Assembly (NCBI GenBank): GCA_030998225.1
Contig: JAPYXD010000714.1
Coordinates: forward strand, 6,634,001-6,698,000
Length of the DNA: 64,000 nucleotides
Direction of reading: 5' to 3'
From: Diplolepis rosae
Taxonomy: Eukaryota; Arthropoda; Insecta; Hymenoptera; Diplolepididae
Notes under the pieces: generated by a model
What the model was told of the DNA's origin: nothing
Database searches by the model: none
Seen by the model: only the letters and a program-made list of their open reading frames with translations
Program-made: the position numbers and the translations under genes
Shown: positions 1 through 9,697 of the stretch, piece after piece
Numbering within the stretch: the stretch's first letter is position 1
Layout: every line of letters starts with the position of its first letter

Positions 1-1290
1 AATGCGGAAACAGACTGTTAATCCCATATTTTAAATTTCAATAGATGATGTCGTAATTTAAGATGTCAAGTTATCACAAAACACCAATCAGAAAATCAAG
101 ATACGTAAAGCAAAGGTCGCGATGCAATTCAATGGAAACCTTAAAGCACGTGAAACCTTGAAGCCATTCAATTGCCCCTATCTTACCATGTCCAATCCCT
201 ACTACCTTCGGCCGACTATTTGATCCATTTGTTTTTCAAGAATTTCTGAAGTAACTAGCCTCTAAAATAAATCATAAAACATTTCACAGAAACTATTCTG
301 ATCTCAATATTATTTTATTGTTTTCAGTCCATTGAGAAGCTCAGTGGATCCTCAACTTTTAGGTATTATCCTTTTTTAAATTATATCCCTATTAAAAACG
401 TTTGCATACATTTACACCTATAAAAAATTTCTGAAATCTCCAGGTATATTCTTTAAGCCAATAACGAACTAAGGAGTCTTTTCCGAGAAATATCAATTTG
501 TATTCTATTGAAATACATAATAAATATTCAATTTCCATCATCGGGTAAAAAGAAAAGTAAACAAAAACCTATTGAGATGGCTCAACATCAAGTCTTGGCC
601 TCTTTAGGAGGAAAAAGAAACGAAATTCCTAAAAATAATCTCGTGACACAAAAATCGCGAGGTGTCGTTGACCCCTATTACCCTAATTAAACATTAAACT
701 CTGAACCGGAAGTGCGTGTGGATCGAACAAAGCCATCCAGTCCTCACAGACATTTTCGTTCTTGATCTCAGAGAGTGCCACACTGACTTGCGTTTGTTGC
801 CGCTCACCCAATCCCCTAGGTGAGCAGTTTTCAGCTTGGTCAGTGTCTGGGATGGGCGTCGCACGTTCCTTTTTACCTGCGTTTTTTTTTATTACTATTT
901 CTTTTATTTTTACGCATGTATGTGTATTTTAGTTCGATATTAAAATTTTATTATAGTTATAAACAAATGATAGAAATAATAGTTAATGGATATTAATATT
1001 GAACTTTTAAATAAACTTCATACATCATTGAAACATTATAAATAATGAACCAAAATGTCGATCTCACGTATAAATAAACGATATACGATATATACCATGC
1101 ATGGATCGTTACCCGCGCCAACAGAGACGCGTACAGTGGAAAAGTGTGATAGGGATCAATGGGTTTTGCTTTTTACATTATCATCATATGAGAAGGTATT
1201 GGTTTTATGTAAAAAATGACTTTCGAAATTTTCATCAAATCTTTACGTTTTGAGACCAACTGAGTAAAAAAAACGGTTTTTACGAAAGTG
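1..1290. other. No recognisable gene; weak exon-like fragments
   Basis: AT-rich sequence in which I recognise no gene. A short reading frame at 508-690 (60 codons, very basic, containing GKKKSKQKP) has no family I know. A pyrimidine tract plus AG near 327, followed by GT near 360, resembles a tiny exon, but no protein supports it. The GC-richer stretch at 700-870 shows nothing either. This could be decayed transposon sequence. Confidence 0.3.
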
Positions 1291-1479
1291 TCTGTCTGTC
1301 TGTAGTAGGTCATGTGCGGAATAACTCTCGATAGAATAATCAGATTGAATTAAGCTTCTGCACACTTTATCGGAGCCAAAAAAGTAAGGACAAGTTCGTT
1401 AACCAGCCACATCCAATCAAAATTGAGGGATTGAGCACTCCTTTTGTGTTTTTGAAAATAACTTTTTGAAAAAATCAAA

Positions 1480-2165
1480 AATTTGAATACTGGTTTTTGA
1501 TAGTGCTCATAAATCTCTAAAAATTATCCTGATAACATTGTTTGATTAAATCAAAATTAGAAATGTTACAGCATATTCAAATTCGAAAAAAGTCAATATC
1601 AAAATTCCATTTTCCAGTTAAATTATACGAGATACGGAAAAACGTTATGATACGATATTATTTTCTACATCTAGACCTACAAATCTGAATTGTGGCATTT
1701 TTTCAAAAGATGCATATTTTTCTTTTTAATTTAAAAAAAAACTATTGAAAATCAAAAATTCGAATTTTTAACTATAACATGTGGAATACGAAAAAAGCGT
1801 AAAAATACAAAGTTGTTCGTTTCAAAAAGATCTACAAATTTTGTTCCACACAGTTTCTGAAAAGACATATATTTTTTGTTTCAATTCCAAAAAGTACGAT
1901 TAAAATTGAAGAATTCCATTTTTTAGACAAAATATATGAGGTACATAAAAAGCGTTTAGATGAAAAATTATTTGCCTAAATGGGGTCTACACATTCATAT
2001 TGAGAAATTTCTCGACAGGATGTATATTTTATGTTTTGATTTTTAATATTGAAAAAATCCGATTTCTTTCACCAAAATATGTGAGATACGAAATAAGCGT
2101 TGTTCTGCAAAATCGTTTCCTTAAATAAAGTCTACGATTGTTTTTCCCTTTTGAGATATTTGGAA
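1480..2165 (+). repeat. Diverged tandem repeat, unit about 155 bp
   Basis: The phrase 'gagatacgaaaaaagcgt' and close variants recur near 1629, 1780, 1936 and 2089, a spacing of about 150-156 bp. Each is followed by a shared block running through 'aaagtctacaaatt' and a poly-T/A stretch, so I count four to five decayed units. The flank at 2215-2330 ('cagaaaatcgagcacgaagc') is shared with the inverted copy at 62450-63085. The upstream segment near 1290-1400 has a (TCTG)n run, as is common at the edge of such insect repeats. Confidence 0.75.
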
Positions 2166-2577
2166 GAAAATAAATAAATAATTTTAATCATGTAATTTAT
2201 TAAAAAGTTACTGAAATGTATACAGAAAATCGAGCACGAAGCATGAGTGTCATGATGAGAATATGTTCCTTAAGGCCGATAGAGCCTTAAGTAAATTGAA
2301 TTTCCTGTTTAACTGAAACTGAAAAAGAAATTTAGTGAATTTGAGAATATGAGTAATTTACATCATCTTTAATATTATAAAATTGGTTTGAGCTCCAGTA
2401 TTAAATTCTAAGAAATAAAAACTTGTAGACGGGAGTGAGGATTCTATTTAATTGGGACACACATGTATATATATTTAAAAAAAACTATTGATCAATACCT
2501 TTTATTTTCAGAAGCCAGGAAATTCCCAAACAGTAGAACACATGGAGTCGCTCGAGACTTAACCAATTAACTAAACA

Positions 2578-3541
2578 TTACATGGTAAAAAATTCAGTTG
2601 AAAATTACCACGTAGAACAGGGGACATAAAATTATTAGTGATTAACGTGGTAATTTTACCAAAATGGTGTAAAAATAATTTGGAACGGTAAAATCACATG
2701 CAGACAGTAACATTCCCTTAATCTCACTTTCAATGCAGTATAATTTTACGTTTCTTGTTGTAAAATTCAATTGACAATGTAAAATGGCCGGGATGAATTT
2801 CATTGCGCATGCGCTATATATATATCATTTGTAAATTAACACTGACAGTACACTGAGAAAAAAATGCTATTGAATCAAAAGCATTTCTTTCTAAAAGCAT
2901 GTATATCATGGATTCAAATCAATATGCTATAGAATTATTAACATATTTATTGGTTCTTGTAGTATATTTTTATGAATTAATAGTATAAAATTAATAGTAT
3001 TCAAAGCCGAATTTTTTAGTTTATTTTCTTAATTTAACACTTACCTTTACATTGTGAAAACGCGATATAAATGATAAATTAAATAAGAATTTGAAACCTG
3101 CTGCTATTGCACGAGAGTTGGCTTTCTAGGTTATAGAAGTTATAGAATCACTGTTGTAGCGCCGGGCGTTAAAACAAAAATGCATCATGAAGCGTGGAAT
3201 TATAAAATTCTGGTAGATTTACACTCAGTCTGCATTTTTACACTTTCATGGTAAAATAAGTCGCAGTACGCATTGCGAATTTACTGACACGTTGTAAAAT
3301 TAATTACATTCAAATATACGTTACACTATGGTTGAAATTTACCATGTTTAGCATGCGTAATTTTATGTCCCCTGATTCAAGTGGTAATATTAAACTTTCA
3401 CTGCAAACTTCATACAAATACTGTGAAATCACACCGCTTATCGTTGCAAATTCACAATAGAGTCGTATTATTCCTACGTCAATCATAGTAAAATATTTTA
3501 TAATCGATTGGTAATTTTCAACTGGATTTTTTACAGTGTAC
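2578..3541. mobile_element. MITE-like element with terminal inverted repeats
   Basis: The left end reads 'ggtaaaaaattcagttgaaaattacca' and the right end (3505-3538) reads 'tggtaattttcaactggattttttac', an imperfect inverted match. Inner parts also pair: 'ggggacataaaatta' near 2620 against 'aattttatgtcccc' near 3360. There is no coding capacity. A second short repeat starting 'cactgagaaaaaaatgc' near 2851 seems nested inside, and a similar start occurs at 33847. Confidence 0.6.
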
Positions 3542-4394
3542 GGTTGCATTCAGACAACTTCAACACCTTAAATAATCAATCTGAACTGCCCCTGAAAAAT
3601 TATAGATTATAATCGATATTCAAAATTTAGGAATCCTTCAAATAAGACCAGAGTGTGAAATAAAATCAATATACCTATTCCATCTACAAAACATCAATCT
3701 CATATTTTTAGATCTTAAAATTTGGAAAAACTAAAACTAAAAATAAGCATATTTGTAACAAAATTTAAACTAAATTTAAGTTGATTGAAACAGAACGAAA
3801 GTAAGAATTACAAAAATACATAACACAACTAATTAACACTGCTGTACCGCTATTGATAAACCTAAATATTAACTTTAATAACTAACAACCTTTGTTTTTT
3901 TTTAATTTCAAAAATCTAGAAAATTTTTAAAATGAATATAATCGTACCTATTCTAAAAATACTCATTAAAATTGTATTACAATAACTTAAGTGAAATAAA
4001 TAAATTTAGGGGAATGTCGTCAGGGTCGAACCGTTGTCTCGGTTGGATCTTTGCAATATTTCATATAAGACCACTAGCGATATCTATGTGCGAGCGTGGT
4101 AAAAGTACTCTTGGTGACAGCGAACTTTTCGGAGCATTGCTCATTTCAGAGCGCGTTTGTCAAGTGTTGTGCACTCAGTTGCTTTGTGATAAACGAAAAA
4201 GTTTTTTAGCATCGGTGGAAATCATCTCAGGATTTAGAAAAAAAAGATGCTATCGTCAAGGTAAGCATATATGTGTATTATGCGTTTAAGATTTAACAAG
4301 ACAGCAAGGGGAATATTCAATTGTCTAACAAGTTTGGCTGTTGTGTGACGCGTTGAGTTCATGGTGCTTGTTGTCAAGGTAGAATGATTGATGT

Positions 4395-5300
4395 GTGTCA
4401 ATGCTGGTGTTTTCTGCTGAAGAAGAAAAAGCGGTGGTCGGCTATGCCAAACAATGCAGCAACCATTACTACGGTCTAAGTATCATCGAATTGCGAGAGC
4501 TATCGTACCATTTTCTAAAAAAATACATGCAAAATATCCTCCAAACTGGGATACGAACGAAAGGAGTGGGCGTGATTGGTACTATGGGTTTATGGGGCGC
4601 CACCCAGAACTTACGCTGCGCACTCCCGAGCAGACGAGTTCAAATCGTGTAAAATCGTTTTCCAAAGAAAATATGCAGCTGTTTTTTCGCAATCTGGATT
4701 CGGTTTTGTCGGAGCATCCATATCAAGCGGCAGATATCTGGAATATGGATGAAACGGGCTTCTCTACAGTACCAACGAAGATTGCAAAGGTGATTTTGAT
4801 GCGAGGCATGAGAAGAGTAGGCCAAATTTTGACTCAAGCAAGAGAATCCATGATCACTATGTCTAGCGGTTAATGCAGAGGGCAATTCTATCTTACCGTT
4901 TTTTTTGTTCCCTCGCCAGAACATGCAGTCTACGTTAATGGAAAATGCATCTTCTGGGGCCATTGGCTTAGCCAATGGATCTGGGTGGACGCAGAAACCA
5001 GAATTCATTAATTATACGAAGTTCTTCGTCGATGAAGAAGAAGAAATCACCAAAATTGTTGCTGTTTGACAATCACGCTTCTCATCTTTCCGTAGAGGAA
5101 TTGGATTTTGCTGTTCGAAATGGTGTCAAATTACTCTCATTTCCGCCACACTGCAGCCATCGCTTGCAGCCCTTGGATGTCTCAGTTTACGGTCCCGTAA
5201 AAGCTTACTAGAAATCACAATGTAATGCGTGGCAAAAGAACAAAACTGATAAAGGTCTGGAAATTCGACACATCCCATGCTTAGTCCGATCCACACTGGA
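4395..5300 (+). pseudogene. pogo/Tigger-like (CENP-B/jerky type) transposase remnant
   Basis: A broken DDE transposase of the pogo branch of the Tc1/mariner superfamily, which in life would cut and paste its own element. An N-terminal helix-turn-helix portion is spread over two frames (4395-4650 and 4454-4873). The catalytic-domain hallmark IWNMDETGFSTVP (near 4737-4776) supplies the first Asp. The second-Asp block LLFDNHASHLSVEEL follows near 5060-5105, then the FPPHCSHRLQPLDV block near 5137-5184. At least two frame changes and several stops separate these parts, and the third acidic residue is not visible. It cannot encode an active enzyme. The 318-nt frame at 3972-4289 just upstream is probably leader rather than protein. 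Confidence 0.85.
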
Positions 5301-5369
5301 CTTGGCGCTGACGCCTCGAAACTCGAAATTATGAAATATAATAAAAATCTAAAACTGAAATTCAATTAT

Positions 5370-6330
5370 TTTATGATACCCTGAATAGAAGGAAAAAGGG
5401 TATAGGAAAACTTAAAATAAACACCAACAATTACAAAAAATATTAACCTTTACTAATGTATTAAATAAAAAACATATAAAATAGGTTAATGTAACGAGTA
5501 AAAAAATGTATAATTGTCCGACATCTTTCGATAATTTTCAACGCATATATTCTTCCTCTCAATGTAAGGGGGGTGAGTGATGTCTATACTCGTATCTTTC
5601 TAAATCAGGCGCAATGAAATCGCCCTCGTCAGACGGTATCGCGCTTAAAGGCCATAATTGAGGATTCGAGTTTATTCTCCCTTCTCTAATCATAGGCTCG
5701 TACAGTAGACAAATAAAACCAAGAAACAAAATAATAAAATTAATAAAATTTAAAAAAAATAATAAAAATATATACTTAATCCCTCTTCAGGAAAATCTTT
5801 CTCATCTTGTATAAGTTTTTCCGATCCTGACCCCAATCGTCGAGCTAAAGACACAGCTTAAACCGTCGTTCATCTGGTGCCCTTACGATGAGTACCCTTT
5901 TCATTTTTCTCTTCTTTTCCTTTCGCAGTTTTTTACAATAGGTAGAATACATACATATATACATAGAATAGAATAGAAGTAGAATACATAGAACTTTTCA
6001 AGCTTCTTACAAACACCCGTATCTTCTCGTTAAAATTTTTTTTTTAGCGGAACATCCCGGGGATAACCTGACCTTGGTTGGTACTATAATTCGTTAAATA
6101 CATTTTTCTTCCTCCATCTCTCCCTCCAGTTTTCTAGGGAAAGTTTACGGAAACTATTCATTATCCAAGCAACTGAAACACTGAAATAAGAAAAAGCAGT
6201 AAAAACTATAAAATACTATACCTAAGATAATCTGTCACCTTATTTTACATAATTTAACGATTTCACCATCGACCAGTCGATATCTCCTCTCTTGATGAAT
6301 AAAGGGGTCATCAACGACCTTCGACTTTAG
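5370..6330. other. Gene-free AT-rich stretch
   Basis: I find no coding signal, RNA gene or clear repeat here. The stretch contains simple A/T runs and a few GC-richer islands (5570-5700, 5820-5900) that match nothing I recognise. Confidence 0.4.
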
Positions 6331-6439
6331 GAAAACCTTGTGTGCATCAGTGATCACACATCGTGGGAGCTGGCGGCCCCCACCACACTCCCATGTTGGA
6401 GCACACACAATCAAGCGCGCCGCGTCGGTGTGTCCCCAC

Positions 6440-6740
6440 TTGCTCGCTTCGATTTCACGCTTTCGTCTGTTGAGCCAAGATCAAAAATTATGTTTCTGTC
6501 GACTTCGTGTCAAAGTGGCGCGAAGCAGACGACAAATTTAAAATCACCAAGTATATACAGAAATATTAATTCGATTGTGGTAGGGCCCTAGCTGTTTTGC
6601 CTTGTTAGTAATCAGGTGCTGATCCACTTTTTCAAAAATTTGCATTAAGACGAAAGCGAAAAAAAATAGTTCTAATTATATAATATATAACATTATATAT
6701 TAAGGAATGATAAAATATGATATTGGAGTTAAAAAAAAAA
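6440..6740. repeat. Dispersed repeat family, copy 1
   Basis: Two neighbouring modules recur elsewhere in the window. 'cgatttcacgctttcg...ggcgcgaagcagacgacaa' (6450-6540) returns inverted at 35525-35640 and direct at about 60115-60220. 'aattcgattgtggtagggccctagctgttttg...gtaatcaggtgctgat' (6568-6620), with its AT-rich tail, returns inverted at 34905-35300 and diverged at 33485-33700. The overlapping frames at 6338-6591 are not conserved as protein, so this is a non-coding mobile repeat. Confidence 0.8.
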
Positions 6741-7590
6741 AATTAAAATACTTGAGCAATACATAAATTAAATCTAATTATACACTCAAAATTATATAGT
6801 AGAGTTTCTTCTCTGGTATAAGGCAACATTGCAAAAAATTTCATTCAAATAAAATACTCTGAATTCTTTTTGAAATACGTAATATTATTCACATATGAAT
6901 TTCATTATAAAACTGTGAATAAAAGGTTTCAGTATACAAAAAAAACAAAATTACATCTAAATTTGCATATGTTACGTCACATGTACGTAAATACTTACTT
7001 TGATCGAAGATTCCTCGTTTTAAGTTAGGATCCAATGAACCCCCCTTAGGGATGAGGATAAGTCAATGAAAAGACACAATGATTATAAAGTAAGACAATT
7101 TAAGTTTATTTGAATTATAAAAATATTATAAAATTCTAAAGTTAAATATAAAAAGTCAATCCAAATAACTAATCGATGCATACAATATGGCACAGGCAAT
7201 TGGTAAAATAACAAACTAACAAGAGAGACATTCAAATTCATTTTCTGATATAGTAACAAAATGTGAATGATAAATACAACATTCATTTCGGCGTCTGTTT
7301 TACAATTTGTATTCATTGCATTTTACTATTCGATACATTCCAATATCGAACATTTTTTTTTCTGATGTCATAAAAATTTATATTATCTTAATATTATAAT
7401 TTTTTTTTGTTATAAATAATTACATAGTTTTTTTTGAAATTGTATGAACTTAACATAAGGTTACATATGATTTTTTGTTATATAACTAAATACATCAATA
7501 ATTTTTTATTTCATATTCGTAAATTATAAATAACATGCTGTAATATAAAACGTAATTTTATGATGTCGTAGATTAGTAAAAAAATTGTTT
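6741..7590. other. Gene-free AT-rich stretch 3' of the dsRBD-zinc knuckle ORF
   Basis: Very AT-rich sequence with many short T and A runs. For the minus-strand gene block this is the downstream side. I looked for an LTR end or a polypurine tract that would close a retroelement here and found none that is convincing. Confidence 0.4.
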
Positions 7591-7593
7591 TTT

Positions 7594-8052
7594 TCAAGAA
7601 TTATTTTTATATTTTTTATTACGTAAAGGGTTGCGGCAGTTATGAGCTAAATGTCCTCTTTGAAAACACCTTTCACAAGAGTTGGTCCATTTTTGCAGGG
7701 TTTCTTTACTGATTTCATCACTTATTTTGAAAATTTTGATTTCCGGGATTAAGCTTTTTATTTCCATTTCTTCTGAAAATACGTATCTTGTGGAAAGCAT
7801 TTCCAAGAGTTTAGTTGCTGCATTTTGCTTTGCAGACTTCATTTTAGGGGCTGGTTCCCCAATACAAAGAAAAGTTATTTTATTTTTAAAGATTTCGCAA
7901 GTTGCTTGGAACGGTGGCAGTTCTTGGTGTTTTCCAAGCGATTTTACAATATACGAGGGTTCGGAGAAATCATACTCTATGCTTATTTCGTTTAAAACTT
8001 GTACAGCAGTACCTTTCGATATGTCTCTTGTCTGCAAGGCCATTGTTTTGAT
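7594..8052 (-). CDS. dsRNA-binding domain plus CCHC zinc-knuckle protein
   Basis: An open frame whose true ATG is probably at 8043 (starting MALQTRDISKG). The longer frame begins with TTG. Residues about 15-75 fit a double-stranded-RNA-binding domain: helix 1 AVQVLNEISIEYDF, then P-x-Y, a PPFQATCEI strand, and the C-terminal KSAKQNAATKLLEML helix, which in this family carries the Lys/Ala RNA-contact surface. A retroviral-type zinc knuckle follows near the C terminus (CERCFQRGHLAHNC, an intact C-x2-C-x4-H-x4-C). A good acceptor (ttttttgcag) ends 9 nt before the ATG. The host relatives of this fold are Loquacious/R2D2/TRBP-type proteins, while the knuckle looks Gag-like. A role in shielding RNA from the host RNAi machinery is inference. 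The frame is intact, unlike its relative at 12.8-14.0 kb. Confidence 0.7.
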   Translation of the reverse strand: MKTMALQTRDISKGTAVQVLNEISIEYDFSEPSYIVKSLGKHQELPPFQATCEIFKNKITFLCIGEPAPKMKSAKQNAATKLLEMLSTRYVFSEEMEIKSLIPEIKIFKISDEISKETLQKWTNSCERCFQRGHLAHNCRNPLRNKKYKNNS

Positions 8053-8500
8053 CTGCAAAAAAATTACCTGTTTGATTTGATGATTAAATTTATTAAAATT
8101 TTAAAGTTAGTTAGTTTTTTGTTAATAATTTTGTGCTTGTTGGTATATTCACTTTCCGCGTTTCCTAACTCAAAGAGATATTTCATGCAGAGAAAACAGT
8201 GGTCTGTTTTAAGATGTACCAAAAAAGTTTGTTTTTTGCCGATAGAACATATTAATTTATTAAAGTTTGTCGTTACATTATGGGGGTTAAGGAAGAAGTA
8301 GTGATGTATATGCAATATGATTTTAAACAACGAGTAAAAAATTAAAAGGGAAAATTTTTTTAAAAAAGTTACTAATAGATATTGTTTATATTTAGAAAAA
8401 AGAATAATAAAAAATATGGATTGATTTATTATTTTTATTCCTTGTTATTATAAATAATGGTGGATGCTTCGGAATCGACGTCGTTATACAATGCTTCTTG

Positions 8501-8746
8501 TTAGTATAAATGAATAACACATTCGGCACAAGTTACGCATGAATGTGCTCTTTGCCGCATGTAAAAAATTTGTGTATCGCAAAAGGAGCAGTCGAGGCTA
8601 GATAGTTTTAAGGCACAATATAAGTCTTCAGTAACTATGTGATCTATTTGGACGGGTAATGTTACTTCGGTTTCAAAGAAGCTTAGTTCTGTCATCCAAC
8701 AATCCTCGCAAACAAGTTTTTTTTCACGACCATTCATGTAGAAATT
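8501..8746 (-). CDS. Small Cys-rich (CxxC) protein, copy B
   Basis: A 78-codon frame from the ATG at 8737. It has three pairs of zinc-ligand-like cysteines: CEDC near residue 10, CSFC near 52, and CVTC/CAEC near 69-74. The last part resembles the end of the neighbouring 8947-9354 protein in spacing (CxxC, about 13-15 residues, CxxC, then an aromatic/Leu tail), so the two are probably ancient duplicates. A weaker AG lies about 9 nt before the ATG. I do not recognise a named family. It could be a truncated remnant of a longer protein. Confidence 0.4.
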   Translation of the reverse strand, partial: NFYMNGREKKLVCEDCWMTELSFFETEVTLPVQIDHIVTEDLYCALKLSSLDCSFCDTQIFYMRQRAHSCVTCAECVIHLY

Positions 8747-8946
8747 CTCGACCAGGGTTATGCAGCAGTATTCCGATCATAATTGATGTTCAAAATACGG
8801 CTGAACATCCTGCTCGCTTGCTCGAACAATATTTAAGGAATTTGAAATATTTTCAAAACTTACAATTTTTTAGTATTAAGGATTTTATTAAATTTAACAA
8901 AAATTTTCCATGCGTGATTACATGCGTGGAAAGTAGATACGTATAA

Positions 8947-9357
8947 TCATGCAGGGATATTTTCTACTAGAACTTCGGTTCCTTGACTAATATTGAATTT
9001 ATTATTTAAATATTGTTCAATACATTCTCTACAATCAGCTGCTCTTTTTCGCGGAGTAATTAATAATTCTTGACAACCGTAACAATTCATGTATATGCAT
9101 TCCAGTTTACAGATGGAATGCCATGACGTAAAAAATTCACAATTATTTTGATTGTCTTGATCTAGTTTTTCAAAACAGAATTGACAATATCTTTTTGTGG
9201 TTTGGTGATTATAATATAAAAACAATGTCGAAGGTTCTAATTCGAAGCAATAACTTTGTAATAGGTGCGCGTATGCTATCGGATATCCTTGCGGACATAC
9301 ACCGTCTACTGGTCCAAGATGGTTAACAATAGGTTCACTTGGAGTTGGTATCATTTT
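8947..9357 (-). CDS. Cys-rich (CxxC) protein, copy A
   Basis: An intact 135-codon frame. It shows YCQFC near residue 56, CKLEC and CYGC in the middle, and DCRECIEQYL toward the C terminus, a layout suggesting two treble-clef or RING-like zinc sites. There is no signal peptide and no membrane segment. A splice-acceptor-like tract (caatttgtag) stops 3 nt before the ATG, matching the pattern of its neighbours. It lies just downstream of the Env gene on the same strand, so an accessory protein of the same element is the simplest reading. I cannot name the family. Confidence 0.45.
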   Translation of the reverse strand, partial: KMIPTPSEPIVNHLGPVDGVCPQGYPIAYAHLLQSYCFELEPSTLFLYYNHQTTKRYCQFCFEKLDQDNQNNCEFFTSWHSICKLECIYMNCYGCQELLITPRKRAADCRECIEQYLNNKFNISQGTEVLVENIPA

Positions 9358-9697
9358 CTACAAATTGTTAGAATAGATTTATTTTATTAAGGTCTGATAA
9401 GGAGGTTGAATAATAACTTTGTATACATTTTCTAATCATGCAAGGTAAAAGATTTTGCTGAAAGTATCTTACTTTCCGTCAGAAAACAACTTTTATATTA
9501 CAGTTTGTTTTTTCTTTAGTAAGAAATATTAAAGGAGTGGGTACAAAAACTGTCCTTCTGACGGTATAGGATTTACAACGTTCATGCACGTGGTTTTGAG
9601 GAAGATTAGGACGGAATGTGCCTGTATCGGAAAAAATTTCTAAGGTGACTTTGAGTATATATAAAAATGGTAAAAAGAAGATAGAATAAAGGAAAGG

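Noticed and set aside
508..690. 60-codon basic frame as a real small gene
   Set aside because: No motif, no convincing context. Mentioned only in the flank description.
8064..8330. 88-codon minus-strand frame as another dsRBD
   Set aside because: It lacks the strand pattern and the K/A-rich closing helix, and probably lies in an intron or spacer.
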